Shown here: piece after piece, positions 40,561 through 49,878 of the stretch
Position numbering within the stretch: the first letter of the stretch is position 1
Layout of the letters: the number at the start of each line of letters is the position of its first letter
Source of the DNA: an uncultured Muribaculaceae bacterium
GTDB taxonomy: Bacteria > Bacteroidota > Bacteroidia > Bacteroidales > Muribaculaceae
Assembly (NCBI GenBank): GCA_910584545.1
Contig: CAJUBC010000003.1
Coordinates: forward strand, 22,582 to 86,581
Direction of reading: 5' to 3'
Length of the DNA: 64,000 nucleotides
The notes under the pieces: generated by a model
Database searches by the model: none
What the model was told of the DNA's origin: nothing
What the model saw: only the letters and a program-made list of their open reading frames with translations
Position numbers and translations under genes: made by a program

Positions 40561-43050
40561 ATGTTGAAACCCACAGCCACTGTACTGCTGGCGCTCGCCG
40601 CCGCATCCCCCTGCATGGCCCTGCGCTCCTCCCGGGCCATCAAGAACTGGGAGTTCAGTAAGGATTCCGTTTCCTGGAACAACGTGACAATCCCACATGA
40701 CTGGGCCATCTACGGCCCCTTCTCCCGCGACAACGACCTGCAGAAGGTCACCGTAGAGCAGAACGGCGAGACCGAGGCCACATGGAAGACGGGCCGCACG
40801 GGCGGCCTCCCCTATATGGGAAAGGGATTCTACAAGACAGTGGTCGAGGTCCCCGACACCGCAGGCAAGTCGTTCACGCTCGAATTCGACGGAGCGATGT
40901 CCAACCCGGTGGTCTACGTCAACGGCCACCGCGTCGGCAACTGGGCATACGGCTACAACTCGTTCTATGTCAACGTGCCGCAGGAGCTGATGGTCCCCGG
41001 CAGAAACAGCGTGGAGGTGTCGCTCGAGAACAAGCCTAAATCCAGCCGCTGGTATCCCGGCGCCGGCCTGTACCGCAACGTGCGCCTCGTCACCACCTCC
41101 CCGGTACATGTTCCCACCTGGGGCACCTATATCGTCACTCCCTTCGTCAGCGCCAAAGAGGCTTCGGTGAGACTCTCCACGGAGATCGCCGGCGCGGCCA
41201 AGGGTGAGCAGGTCCTCGTCAAGACCGACATCCTCGACCCCGACGGCAACGTTGTGGCCACCAACAATACAGTATACCATGCGCAGGGACAGCCATTCGT
41301 GCAGGATTTCCTCGTGACCGACCCGAAACGCTGGAGTCCCGACACCCCCTGGCTCTATACGGCGCGCACCCGCCTGAACGTGAACGGAACCGATGTGGAT
41401 GAATACCTCACCCGCTTCGGCATCCGCAGCCTCGACTATATCCCCGAGAAGGGTTTCTTCCTCAACGGCGAATACACCAAGTTCAAGGGTGTGTGCCAGC
41501 ACCATGACCTCGGGCCGCTCGGAGCAGCGGTGAACCGCGCCGCCCTCGCCCATCAGATAGAGATACTCAAGGAGATGGGTGCCAACGCCATCCGCACCGC
41601 CCACAACATGCCGGCCCCCGAACTGGTGGAGCTATGCGACGAGATGGGCATGATGCTCATGGTGGAGCCTTTCGACGACTGGGGGTTCCGTCCCAAGAGC
41701 GAGAACGGCTACGGCTCGATCTTCAACGAGTGGGCGCCGCGCGACATGGAGAACATGCTGAAGCATTTCCGCAACAACGCCTCGGTGGTGATGTGGTCGG
41801 TGGGCAACGAGGTGCCGAGCCAATGGGGTCCCGACGGCGTCAGCGAGCTCTCGATGCTCCAGGATATATGCCACCGCCTCGACCCGACACGACCCGTGAC
41901 ATGCGGTATGGACCAGTTCGGCGCTGTGATCGACAACGGCTTCGCCGCCACCCTCGACATCCCCGGCTTCAACTACAAGCCGCAGTATTACACACTCGCC
42001 TACGAGAAGCTTCCGCAGCGCCTCGTGCTCGGCAGCGAGACCGCATCGACGGTTTCCTCGCGCGGAGTCTACATGCTCCCGATGGAGCCTAAATATGACG
42101 CTAAATATCCCTCCAACCAGTCCTCCTCCTACGATACGGAGTTCTGCTCATGGTCCAACATCCCCGACGTGGATTTCTCCATGGACGATGATTATCCCTG
42201 GATGATTGGCCAGTTCGTATGGACAGGCTTCGACTATCTCGGCGAACCCTCCCCCTACGACACCGACGCATGGCCCAACCATTCGAGCGTGTTCGGAATC
42301 GTGGACCTCGCATCCCTCCCCAAGGACCGCTATTACCTCTACCGCTCGCAATGGAACAGCAAGAGCCCGACGCTCCATATCCTTCCCCATTGGAACTGGC
42401 AGGGCATGGAGGGTAAGAAGGTGCCGGTGGTGGCCTATACCTCCTATCCTTCGGCTGAGCTATTCATCAACGGTAAGTCCTGCGGCAAGCGCACAAAGGC
42501 CGCCGCAGAGCCTCTTGACTACAGCGAAAAGCAGGCTCTTCCCTTCTGGGAGCGTCAGAAATCGGAGGCAACCGACCGCGTTCAGGACCGCAAGGCCATG
42601 GACCGCTACCGCCTCATCTGGGAGGATGCCGTGTATCAGCCCGGCGAGGTGAGGGTGGTGGCATACAATGCCGACGGCAGCGTGGCCGAGGAGAAGAGCG
42701 TACGCACCGCCGGAAAGGCCGTACGCCTCGAGCTCGTGCCCGATAAGTCGCGCCTCGGAGCCGACGGCGAGGACCTCGCGTACGTCACCGTACGCGCCGT
42801 GGATAAGGATGGCAATTTCGTGCCCACCGACACGCGCGAGGTACGCTTCGCGGTGAAGGGCGCCGGCAGGTTCCGCGCCACAGCCAACGGCGACCCGAAG
42901 AGCCTCCGTCTCTTCCACGAACCGGTTATGGACCTCTTCAGCGGCGCGGCCACCGCGATAGTCCAGGCCGGCGACCGCCCCGGCGAGATCATCCTCGAGG
43001 CCAGGGCCAAAGGCCTCGCCCCCACCCGCCTGACCCTGACCGCCGAATAA
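40561..43050 (+). CDS. GH2-family glycosidase (beta-galactosidase-like), secreted
   Basis: The 829-residue enzyme has a signal peptide (residues 1-20). It has the GH2 order: jelly-roll domain (about 25-180, IPHDWAIYGPF, MGKGFYKT), Ig-like domain (190-285), TIM barrel (about 295-580), then DUF4982-like and Ig-like C-terminal domains. The acid/base Glu is E417 in SVGNEVP and the nucleophile E493 in VLGSETAST. It should cut beta-linked hexosides, galactose most likely, from glycans in the periplasm or at the surface. It has no SusC/D genes beside it. Confidence 0.92.
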   Translation: MLKPTATVLLALAAASPCMALRSSRAIKNWEFSKDSVSWNNVTIPHDWAIYGPFSRDNDLQKVTVEQNGETEATWKTGRTGGLPYMGKGFYKTVVEVPDTAGKSFTLEFDGAMSNPVVYVNGHRVGNWAYGYNSFYVNVPQELMVPGRNSVEVSLENKPKSSRWYPGAGLYRNVRLVTTSPVHVPTWGTYIVTPFVSAKEASVRLSTEIAGAAKGEQVLVKTDILDPDGNVVATNNTVYHAQGQPFVQDFLVTDPKRWSPDTPWLYTARTRLNVNGTDVDEYLTRFGIRSLDYIPEKGFFLNGEYTKFKGVCQHHDLGPLGAAVNRAALAHQIEILKEMGANAIRTAHNMPAPELVELCDEMGMMLMVEPFDDWGFRPKSENGYGSIFNEWAPRDMENMLKHFRNNASVVMWSVGNEVPSQWGPDGVSELSMLQDICHRLDPTRPVTCGMDQFGAVIDNGFAATLDIPGFNYKPQYYTLAYEKLPQRLVLGSETASTVSSRGVYMLPMEPKYDAKYPSNQSSSYDTEFCSWSNIPDVDFSMDDDYPWMIGQFVWTGFDYLGEPSPYDTDAWPNHSSVFGIVDLASLPKDRYYLYRSQWNSKSPTLHILPHWNWQGMEGKKVPVVAYTSYPSAELFINGKSCGKRTKAAAEPLDYSEKQALPFWERQKSEATDRVQDRKAMDRYRLIWEDAVYQPGEVRVVAYNADGSVAEEKSVRTAGKAVRLELVPDKSRLGADGEDLAYVTVRAVDKDGNFVPTDTREVRFAVKGAGRFRATANGDPKSLRLFHEPVMDLFSGAATAIVQAGDRPGEIILEARAKGLAPTRLTLTAE

Positions 43051-43068
43051 GACCACTTCCCATAGAGC

Positions 43069-43106
43069 AAAAAAGCTGACCGGATTGATTTCCGGCCAGC
43101 TTTTTT
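43069..43106 (+). terminator. Rho-independent terminator of the GH2 gene
   Basis: AAAAAAGCTGACCGGA (43069-43084) pairs with TCCGGCCAGCTTTTTT (43091-43106), with one mismatch. The right arm supplies its own T-run, so it can also act on the minus strand. Confidence 0.88.
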
Positions 43107-43161
43107 ATCGTATAGATTTTATCGTATAGATAAGAGCTGCTGATTTGCTCTTATCCATCAA

Positions 43162-43665
43162 CTAATTTTTCTTCATCGAGTCAATGAAGTTGTTGACCCA
43201 GTTGGCGCGCTCCGGCGTGGCCATGATCACTGTGGTGAGGGCGTTGTTCGTACCCATGGGGAGGATGATCACCGTGACCTGACGGTCCTCTATGGCACCC
43301 CGCGCTATGGCTCCGGCCACTCCTCCGATGGTTCGCCTGTCGACATGCGCGTCCTTGATGTCGAGCTGCTTCACCACGCGGCGACAGAGCTCGAACGCGA
43401 TTTTCTGACTGGCACCCTGCGTCTCCTCGTTGACCATGGAGAGCCCGAACGTCCCGTCGGGATATTTCACCGTCACTGTCGAGCCTTTCTCCACGATTGA
43501 CCCGGCGGGAATCTCAAAGTCAAAACCGCCGTAACTCATGGAAACGAACCAAGGCATCTCAGCCGATGTCCCCCCGGTCTCGACTGCCGGAGTCTGCGCC
43601 GAGGCCACCGGGCATCCGGACAGCATGGCCGCGACGGCGAATGCGCTGATAATAAACTTTCTCAT
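43162..43665 (-). CDS. Small exported protein, unrecognised
   Basis: The 167-residue protein has a signal peptide that ends either at a lipobox (MLSGC18) or at ASA-Q24. The mature part has a basic/aromatic strand (GFDFEIPAGSIVEKGSTVTV) and later VTVIILPMGTNNALTTVIMA. No domain is recognised. It follows the TatD gene by 4 bases and ends the metG-rnpA-yidD-tatD run, so it is expressed with them. Confidence 0.68.
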   Translation of the reverse strand: MRKFIISAFAVAAMLSGCPVASAQTPAVETGGTSAEMPWFVSMSYGGFDFEIPAGSIVEKGSTVTVKYPDGTFGLSMVNEETQGASQKIAFELCRRVVKQLDIKDAHVDRRTIGGVAGAIARGAIEDRQVTVIILPMGTNNALTTVIMATPERANWVNNFIDSMKKN

Positions 43666-43669
43666 ATCT

Positions 43670-44323
43670 TTATTTTTTATTTTGATTGTCTTCTATCCCG
43701 AGAAACCGGGCTGCGTTTCTCTCGAGTTCTGCGGTCAGGTCGCGTCCCGCCGCCTCCGAGAGAGCCTTAACCACCTCCCCGATGCTCTCGTCGGCATCGT
43801 CGGTCTCGGCAAGCAGCCGGTCGGAGGGTATCGTCTCCAAGGTCTCGCGGTTGAACCGGGCACCGAGCGAGATCATGCATCCGGACCGGAGGAGCATTTC
43901 AGCCACCTCCGGCTTGTTCCTCAGTCCATGGACCACCCACGGCTGCGTCGGCTTCATGTCGGCACGGAGACCTACAATCACGTCATGCGCCTTGACATCA
44001 TGGATTATCACGGGTTTGCCGAGTTCTTCCGAAAGCTCGACCTGACGGCGCAGCACCTGCAGCTGGCGGAACAGGGGCCCTCCCCGCCCGGAGAGGTCGA
44101 CACCGCATTCGCCGATGGCCACGATCCTCGGGTCGGAGGCAAGCGTCCTGAGCGCGTCCCACGTCTCCTGAGTGACAGTTTCTATGGTGTCCCAGGGATG
44201 GATGCCGACGCTATAGGCCTGACCCTCCATCAGAGTGGAGAGAGGAGTGGCCGGGCCGATGTTGACCACACCTCGCGGCTGCGGGGCGGCATGATGCGTA
44301 TGGATATCAATGATATTGTTCAT
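43670..44323 (-). CDS. TatD-family metal-dependent hydrolase
   Basis: The 217-residue TIM-barrel hydrolase has the metal motif DIHTHH, then GIHPWDT and the Glu in AIGECGVDLS. Later blocks are VIIHDVKAHD and LAETDDADESI, where the last metal Asp lies. TatD proteins are nucleases or related phosphoesterases. It is shorter than the usual 255 residues, as in the Bacteroidales type. It is 37 bases behind yidD. Confidence 0.85.
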   Translation of the reverse strand: MNNIIDIHTHHAAPQPRGVVNIGPATPLSTLMEGQAYSVGIHPWDTIETVTQETWDALRTLASDPRIVAIGECGVDLSGRGGPLFRQLQVLRRQVELSEELGKPVIIHDVKAHDVIVGLRADMKPTQPWVVHGLRNKPEVAEMLLRSGCMISLGARFNRETLETIPSDRLLAETDDADESIGEVVKALSEAAGRDLTAELERNAARFLGIEDNQNKK

Positions 44324-44360
44324 AGTGATTTATTAATGAAAAGCCGATAACATCGGTTTC

Positions 44361-44624
44361 TCATTTCTTAAAACCACGGGGAGCGTCATTTTGTTTTTCG
44401 GGAACCGGATCATATCCGCTGCCCCCCCAGGGATGACAGCGGCATATACGTTTCAGCGCGAGCCAGCCTCCCTGCACCGCACCGAAGCGCTCCACCGCCT
44501 CCACGGCATACTGCGAGCATGTCGGCGTATAGCGGCACGAGGCCGGGAAATGCGGGGAAATGGCAAGCTGGTAGAAGCGTATAGGAGCTATCGCCAGCCG
44601 CCGTGCCATCTTCTCAGCCTTCAT
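44361..44624 (-). CDS. yidD: Membrane protein insertion efficiency factor YidD
   Basis: The 87-residue protein has the complete family core: IRFYQLAISPHFPASCRYTP, TCSQYAVEAVERFG and RCHPWGGSGYDPVPE. It aids YidC-dependent membrane insertion at the inner membrane. The ATG at 44624 overlaps rnpA by 11 bases; a second ATG five codons in is also possible. The rnpA-yidD order is widely conserved, although here it lies behind metG. Confidence 0.92.
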   Translation of the reverse strand: MKAEKMARRLAIAPIRFYQLAISPHFPASCRYTPTCSQYAVEAVERFGAVQGGWLALKRICRCHPWGGSGYDPVPEKQNDAPRGFKK

Positions 44625-45060
44625 GCGCGGAGCGGACGGCGGCGACCACCCTGCCGAGAAGCGAGCGCATCTTGCGCTCGATCTCGGCATAGTCGACGTT
44701 TTCGTTTTTAAGATAGATGAAGGCGAGCTGCAGCGTGCGGATTTCCGGACAGGAGCACACCAGCTCCTCGAGCGGAATACGGTTTATGCGGTAGGCCTCG
44801 CGGATACGCCGGCGCATGAGCACGCGGTCCACCGCGCGGCGGCGCTTCTTCTTCGGCACCGTGACAAGCATCTGCAGGGCGCCCACGCCTGCGGGGCACC
44901 CTGCGCGAAACAGTGAGTCGGCCTCCTCCTGCGAGAGGGCTGTCCATGTGAGCCGCAGTGGGAAATCGTAAAACGTCTTCCCGTGGCTGAACAGGTTGTC
45001 GACCATCGACTTGTGATGGAGACGGCAACTCTTGCCGAAAGAGAGACCCATGGCGCTCAT
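44614..45060 (-). CDS. rnpA: Ribonuclease P protein component
   Basis: The 148-residue protein carries the RNR motif region (KKKRRRAVDRVLMRRRIREA, then YR) and the N-terminal FGKSCRLHHKSMVDNLFSHG. It assists the catalytic RNA in trimming tRNA 5' ends. Its ATG overlaps the metG stop (ATGA), so it is translated with metG. The C-terminal 35 residues are Arg-rich and helical. Confidence 0.93.
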   Translation of the reverse strand: MSAMGLSFGKSCRLHHKSMVDNLFSHGKTFYDFPLRLTWTALSQEEADSLFRAGCPAGVGALQMLVTVPKKKRRRAVDRVLMRRRIREAYRINRIPLEELVCSCPEIRTLQLAFIYLKNENVDYAEIERKMRSLLGRVVAAVRSAHEG

Positions 45061-47096
45061 CCTACCTGCGCGCCCGGTTTCACTTCGGCCGAAGGGGAGA
45101 TCACCGTGAGGGTTCCGTCCGGATTGACGGCGCTAATGATCATGCCCTGGCTCTCGATACCCATCATCTTGCGGGGTGCGAAGTTGGCCACGAAGCATAC
45201 CTCCTTGCCGACAAGCACCGAGGGGTCCTCGTAGCTCTGGGCGATGCCGCTCAGGATGGTCCTCTTCTCCATGCCGTCGTCGATGAGGAACTGCAGGAGC
45301 TTCTTCGATTTCTTCACCTTCTCGCAGCTGAGCACCTTGCCGACACGGATGTCGACCTTCTCGAAATCCTCGAAGGAGCATTCCTCCTTGACCGGCTCGG
45401 GAGTCCATCCCGCCATCTCGTTGGCCTTCTTCGTGTCGAGCAGACGCTGTATCTGAGCCTCGATCGGGGCATCCTCCATCTTGTCGAAGAGGAGATGCGG
45501 CTCGGCCACCTCCGCGCCCTCGGCGAGGAGATCGAAATGTCCGAGCATGTTCCAGCCGATCCTGCCGAGGCCGAGCATCTTGCATAGGTCGGCGCTCATA
45601 AAGGGAGTGAAGGGCTCGAACAGCACGGCGAGGTTGGCGCAGATCTGAAGCGCGATGTTGAGGATGGTGCCCACGCGCTCCGGCTCTGTCTTCCATAGCT
45701 TCCAGGGCTCGGTGTCGGCCAGGTATTTGTTGCCGGCGCGAGCCACGTTCATGGCCTGGCGCAGAGCCTCGCGGAACTTGAAGTGGTCGAGTTCGTCGCT
45801 GACGGCGGCGCAGGCGGCGCGGACCTCCTCCATCACGGCCACGTCCATCTCGTTGAGCTGGCCGCAGGCGGGCACCTTGCCGCCGAAATACTTATGGTCG
45901 AGCACCATGGCGCGGTTCACGAAATTGCCGAGAATGGCCACGAGCTCGTTGTTGTTACGCGCCTGGAAATCCTTCCAGGTGAAGTTGTTGTCCTTGGTCT
46001 CCGGAGCGTTGGCGGTGAGCACGTAGCGAAGCACGTCCTGCTTGCCGGGGAAGTCGCGCAGGTATTCGTGGAGCCATACGGCCCAGTTGCGCGAGGTCGA
46101 GATCTTGTCGTCCTCGAGGTTGAGGAACTCGTTGGCCGGCACGTTGTCGGGCAGGTTGTACGACCCGTCGGCCATGAGCATGGCGGGGAACACGATGCAG
46201 TGGAACACGATGTTGTCCTTACCGATGAAGTGGATCATGCGGGTATCCTTCTCCTTCCACCATTTCTCGTAATCGTCGCCCACGAGGTCGATGGTGTTGG
46301 AGATATAGCCGATCGGAGCGTCGAACCATACATAGAGCACCTTGCCGTCGGCACCCTCCACGGGCACAGGGATACCCCAGTCGAGGTCGCGGCTCACGGC
46401 ACGAGGCTGCAGGCCAAGGTCGAGCCACGACTTGCACTGGCCGTAGACGTTCGGCTTCCATTCCTTATGCTCCTCGAGAATCCATTTCTCGAGACGCTGC
46501 TGCCACTTGTCGAGGGGGAGATAGAAATGGGTGGTCTCGCGCATCACCGGCACGCTCCCGGTGATGGCCGAGCGGGGATCGATCAGGTCGGTGGCGTTGA
46601 GGCTCGTGCCGCAGGCCTCGCACTGGTCGCCGTACGCTCCCTCCGCGCCGCAGTGGGGGCACTTCCCGGTCACGTAACGGTCGGCGAGGAACTGCCCCGC
46701 CTCCTCGTCGTAAAGCTGCATCGAGGTCTTCTCCACGAATTCACCTTTGTCGTACAGTCTGCGGAAAAAGTCGGAAGCGGTGCGGGAATGCGTCCCGGAG
46801 GTGGTACGGCCGTATACGTCGAACGATATGCCGAACTCCTCGAACGAATCCTTGATTATCTTATGATAACGGTCCACTATATCCTGGGGGGTGACACCCT
46901 CCTTGCGGGCCTTGATGGTGATAGGCACCCCATGCTCGTCACTGCCGCCTATGAGCAGCACCTCCTCTCCCTTGAGGCGGAGATATCTCGCATAGATGTC
47001 GGCGGGAACATAGACTCCGGCCAGATGGCCGATATGAACAGGCCCGTTGGCGTATGGCAGGGCCGTCGTGATAAGTGTTCGCTTGAATTCTTTCAT
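45057..47096 (-). CDS. metG: Methionyl-tRNA synthetase
   Basis: The 679-residue enzyme charges tRNA-Met. It has HIGH (PVHIGHLAGVY) and a zinc knuckle of four Cys (CPHCGAEGAYGDQCEACG). The KMSKS loop is KISTSR, a usual variant in this phylum. The anticodon domain holds NFVNRAM. The C-terminal tRNA-binding EMAP-like domain (about 570-679) has DIRVGKVLSCEKV. The ATG at 47096 is used, although the frame stays open back through the tRNA gene. It overlaps rnpA by 4 bases. Confidence 0.96.
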   Translation of the reverse strand: MKEFKRTLITTALPYANGPVHIGHLAGVYVPADIYARYLRLKGEEVLLIGGSDEHGVPITIKARKEGVTPQDIVDRYHKIIKDSFEEFGISFDVYGRTTSGTHSRTASDFFRRLYDKGEFVEKTSMQLYDEEAGQFLADRYVTGKCPHCGAEGAYGDQCEACGTSLNATDLIDPRSAITGSVPVMRETTHFYLPLDKWQQRLEKWILEEHKEWKPNVYGQCKSWLDLGLQPRAVSRDLDWGIPVPVEGADGKVLYVWFDAPIGYISNTIDLVGDDYEKWWKEKDTRMIHFIGKDNIVFHCIVFPAMLMADGSYNLPDNVPANEFLNLEDDKISTSRNWAVWLHEYLRDFPGKQDVLRYVLTANAPETKDNNFTWKDFQARNNNELVAILGNFVNRAMVLDHKYFGGKVPACGQLNEMDVAVMEEVRAACAAVSDELDHFKFREALRQAMNVARAGNKYLADTEPWKLWKTEPERVGTILNIALQICANLAVLFEPFTPFMSADLCKMLGLGRIGWNMLGHFDLLAEGAEVAEPHLLFDKMEDAPIEAQIQRLLDTKKANEMAGWTPEPVKEECSFEDFEKVDIRVGKVLSCEKVKKSKKLLQFLIDDGMEKRTILSGIAQSYEDPSVLVGKEVCFVANFAPRKMMGIESQGMIISAVNPDGTLTVISPSAEVKPGAQVG

Positions 47097-47184
47097 CGTT
47101 TTTGACCTAACTTGAATTCTGTCGTCGTTTTCTGACCTAAAAATATTGAAAGCCGGGGGAACCATTGATTCCCTCGGCTTCCTG

Positions 47185-47258
47185 TCGGGGTGAGGCGACT
47201 CGAACGCCCGACCTCTACGTCCCGAACGTAGCGCGCTAACCAACTGTGCTACACCCCG
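47185..47258 (-). tRNA. tRNA-Pro (CGG)
   Basis: The 74-base cloverleaf has acceptor CGGGGTG/CACCCCG, a D arm with AGTTGGTTAGC, and the anticodon stem CTACG/CGTAG around TTCGGGA (anticodon CGG). The T arm is GGGCG-TTCGAGT-CGCCT-like. The discriminator is A and no CCA is encoded. Confidence 0.95.
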
Positions 47259-47275
47259 ATTTTCGTTTGCGACTG

Positions 47276-47307
47276 CAAAGATACTAATTTTTTCAAAAAC
47301 AGCCAAA
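47276..47307 (-). promoter_or_regulatory. Consensus promoter of the tRNA-Pro/metG transcript
   Basis: On the minus strand TTTG (47307-47304), 20 bases, TATCTTTG (47283-47276). It is a perfect match, 18 bases before the tRNA 5' end. Confidence 0.75.
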
Positions 47308-47377
47308 TTTTCAGCCCCGATTCTCTCCGTTTCTCAAAAAATCGGACTTTTAATACTCTATTGCCTCACTTTTTTAT

Positions 47378-47385
47378 TATTTTTG
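47378..47385 (+). promoter_or_regulatory. -7 box abutting a start codon
   Basis: TATTTTTG, 7 bases before the ATG at 47393. A leaderless or near-leaderless message is predicted. The -33 element is not clear. Confidence 0.45.
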
Positions 47386-47392
47386 CCTCTGA

Positions 47393-48310
47393 ATGGCCTC
47401 GGATTTCGAAAATATACTGAACGAACGTGTGCTGCTCCTCGACGGCTCGATGGGAGTGATGCTGCGGAAGCATGGTGGCACCAATCCCGCCATGCTCTCT
47501 CTGTCGCGGCCGGATCTCGTGGCCGGGGTGCATGACGCCTACCTCGCGGCGGGCGCGGACATCATCGAGACCAATTCATTTACCGCCAACGCACTGTCGC
47601 AGCGCATGCACGGCACTGACGGACAGGTCGCCAGGATGAACCGCGCAGCGGCCAGGATCGCCGTGGCCAGCGCCCGCACCCGCATGAAGCTTGACCCGTC
47701 GCGTCCACGCTTTGTCGGCGGCTCGATAGGGCCGGCTGTCGACCCGGCTTCCTCTACGGAAAGTCTCCGTCGGGATTGCGTCCGCGACCTCGATTTCCGG
47801 AGGAACATCTATGCCGAGCAGGCCCGCGCCCTGATCGAGGGGGGAGTGGACCTGCTGATGATCGAGACCATGATTGACGCTGCCGATGCCAGTTGCGTCC
47901 TTGCCGGGGCACGCGAAGCGATGCATCTTGCTGGAAAAACTGTCCCGGTAACCGTATCGGCCACAATCTCAGCCACTACCGGAAAACTGCTGTCCGGACA
48001 TTCACCCGAAGAATTTCTTGCGGCTGTGGCTCCATACGGACCTGCGGCTGTGGGGTTCAACTGCTCGGAAGGCCCGGCCTCGCTCACCGAGACTGCGAGA
48101 GGTCTCGCAAAAGCGAGCCTCTTTCCGCTGATTCTATACCCCAACGCAGGGCTTCCGGATGGGGATGGAAACTATGAACTCGGCCCGGAGGAATTTGTGG
48201 CGGAACTCGCTCCGCTGATTGAGGATAAACTGCTTGGAATAGTAGGAGGCTGCTGCGGCACCGGTCCGGCCCACACCGCCGCTCTCCGCCATCATTTGGA
48301 TAACTTATAA
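47393..48310 (+). CDS. Homocysteine S-methyltransferase-family protein
   Basis: The 305-residue TIM-barrel protein corresponds to the homocysteine module of MetH standing alone. It has LLLDGSMGVMLRKHG at the start, the IETNSF strand, VGGSIGP, and the zinc Cys at GFNC and GGCCGTGPAH. It should transfer a methyl group to homocysteine, either from S-methylmethionine or with a separate cobalamin module. It is followed after 3 bases by the kinase gene, possibly only by chance. Confidence 0.9.
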   Translation: MASDFENILNERVLLLDGSMGVMLRKHGGTNPAMLSLSRPDLVAGVHDAYLAAGADIIETNSFTANALSQRMHGTDGQVARMNRAAARIAVASARTRMKLDPSRPRFVGGSIGPAVDPASSTESLRRDCVRDLDFRRNIYAEQARALIEGGVDLLMIETMIDAADASCVLAGAREAMHLAGKTVPVTVSATISATTGKLLSGHSPEEFLAAVAPYGPAAVGFNCSEGPASLTETARGLAKASLFPLILYPNAGLPDGDGNYELGPEEFVAELAPLIEDKLLGIVGGCCGTGPAHTAALRHHLDNL

Positions 48311-48313
48311 GAA

Positions 48314-49114
48314 ATGGAAGAGGATAGGTTAGAGGTAGCACGCAGGGAAGCGCAGGCGCTTTGCCGGAGGATTTTGGAGGATGGTCTTCCGGAGGAGGCA
48401 GAACTGATCTACAGCGGGCGGAACCGGCTCTACGCAGTTCCGCTGAAGTGCGGTGTCACTGCCAATGTCAAGGTTTTCAAGCGTCCCGGCGCGCTGCGCG
48501 GCATCATCTACGGTGTCTTCGCGCGGCCCAAATCCCTGAAATCATTTGTAAATGCGCGGAGACTCCTGTCGCTGGGGATTTCCACGCCTGAACCTCTCGC
48601 CCACCTGGAGGAGAGGATCTGGGGCGGCCTGCGGCTCACCCGCTCCTGCTATGTATGCGTCCATATCAAGGAGGCCGAAGAGATCCGCTGCTGGGAAGAC
48701 CGCGATGACCGCGACGAACTGGTGGAGGCCCTCGGCCGGGAAATGGCCCGGCTCACCGCTGCCGGCGTGCTGTTCCGCGATTTCTCGCCGGGAAACGTAC
48801 TGCTGAAGCAGGACCACGAAACCACTCTCACGCATTTGGAAGAGAGCAACCACGAAATCGCTTTCACTTTCGTAGATGTCAACCGTACTGATTTCAACGT
48901 GCGGTCGCGGCGCAGGATGATGACGATGTTCCGGCGCATCAACATCGTTCCCGAAGAGACGGCGCGCCTCGCGCGGGCCTACGCCAGAGCACTCGGCGAG
49001 GATGAAGCCGCAATGGAAGCCGCCGCTCTGAAAACCCTCCGCCGCTTCCTCTGGAAAAAAGACATCCTCCTCGCCACCCTCAAAAAATTGATAAGGCCTT
49101 TTCGCCGCAAATAA
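48314..49114 (+). CDS. Kdo/WaaP-type lipopolysaccharide kinase
   Basis: The 266-residue kinase-like protein has a catalytic loop GVLFRDFSPGNVLL, a variant of HRDLxxxN. The Mg-binding Asp is in FTFVDVNRTDF. The N-lobe Lys is in ANVKVFKRPG. The form is that of Kdo kinase/WaaP proteins, which phosphorylate the inner core of LPS. The C-terminal 50 residues are basic, which may hold it to the membrane. It is 3 bases from the preceding gene. The stop codon forms part of the hairpin at 49109-49149. Confidence 0.85.
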   Translation: MEEDRLEVARREAQALCRRILEDGLPEEAELIYSGRNRLYAVPLKCGVTANVKVFKRPGALRGIIYGVFARPKSLKSFVNARRLLSLGISTPEPLAHLEERIWGGLRLTRSCYVCVHIKEAEEIRCWEDRDDRDELVEALGREMARLTAAGVLFRDFSPGNVLLKQDHETTLTHLEESNHEIAFTFVDVNRTDFNVRSRRRMMTMFRRINIVPEETARLARAYARALGEDEAAMEAAALKTLRRFLWKKDILLATLKKLIRPFRRK

Positions 49115-49149
49115 GCGGCAATCAGGCTGTCGCCTGATCTCGCTTATTT
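49109..49149. terminator. Bidirectional hairpin between kinase gene and pseudogene
   Basis: AAATAAGCG (49109-49117) pairs with CGCTTATTT (49141-49149), with an inner ATCAGGC/GCCTGAT stem and loop TGTC. Confidence 0.75.
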
Positions 49150-49774
49150 CTTCAGAATCAGTCGGGTTTCGGGAGACATGGAGGCTATTTCAACGGCGAG
49201 GTCATTCATCGTATGGAATTCTTTATATCCTGCCGTGGATTTGCGGCCTACGTTTTGCGGCCAGGGAGCCAAGAGCAGCAAACGCCCTTCGGCACATATC
49301 TCAAAATCTTTGCCACGAGGCTTGAAACGATCTTCGAATCCGCAATCAGTCAGCCGGATAACCGAACCTCCCATCTCCAATGTCTGAATCATGATCTTCT
49401 TCTCTGCCGGATGGATAAATGGGGAAACCGGTATGGCTCCGTGCGATACTTTCCGCATGCAATCATCCTCGTACGCGGCAAATTCCGCCTCGCTCCATCT
49501 ACGGTGAATCTATTTTCCGACCCAGTTCAGTCAGGTCGGGGTAAATCACTTCACACTTGTGCAAATCTGTCAAGGCGACATCGGGTAAGGAGGAGAGAAG
49601 GGGGGAACCTTCTACGGTGGTGGCAGTGATGTGATAATAAGCAGGGGCGCAGTAATCATGGAACCAGGCGCGCCTTGGGCGGCTTTTATCCGGCTCTCTT
49701 TTAAACTCGGGAGCGATATTTCTCGCAGGGTATCCCTGCTTGTTGTTTCGGCTCTTTTTATCGACGGCCCCCAT
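49144..49774 (-). pseudogene. Decayed REP-associated (Y1-type) transposase-like gene
   Basis: Two minus-strand frames are the ends of one protein. The N-part (49499-49774) has CAPAYYHITATTVEGSPLLS and ends LTELGRKIDSP. The C-part (49144 to about 49497) reads EFAAYEDC, then VSPFIHPAEKK, GKDFEICAEGRLLLLAPWPQ. Together they resemble the tyrosine-transposase-like proteins common in Bacteroidales. The middle with the HxH metal site is missing, and the two parts are out of frame. The gene is dead. Confidence 0.7.
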
Positions 49775-49878
49775 GGTTTCTATTTTTGTCTCGGTGAATT
49801 ACAATGCAAAGGGTGATGGATTCGGCTACCGCCTCATCACAATCAATAGTCGCGCCTAAGCGCCAACCCGCGCTGGAA

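Noticed and set aside
47097..47306. N-terminal extension of metG
   Set aside because: The open frame continues upstream but runs through the antisense of the tRNA gene and its promoter; the ATG at 47096 gives the normal start.
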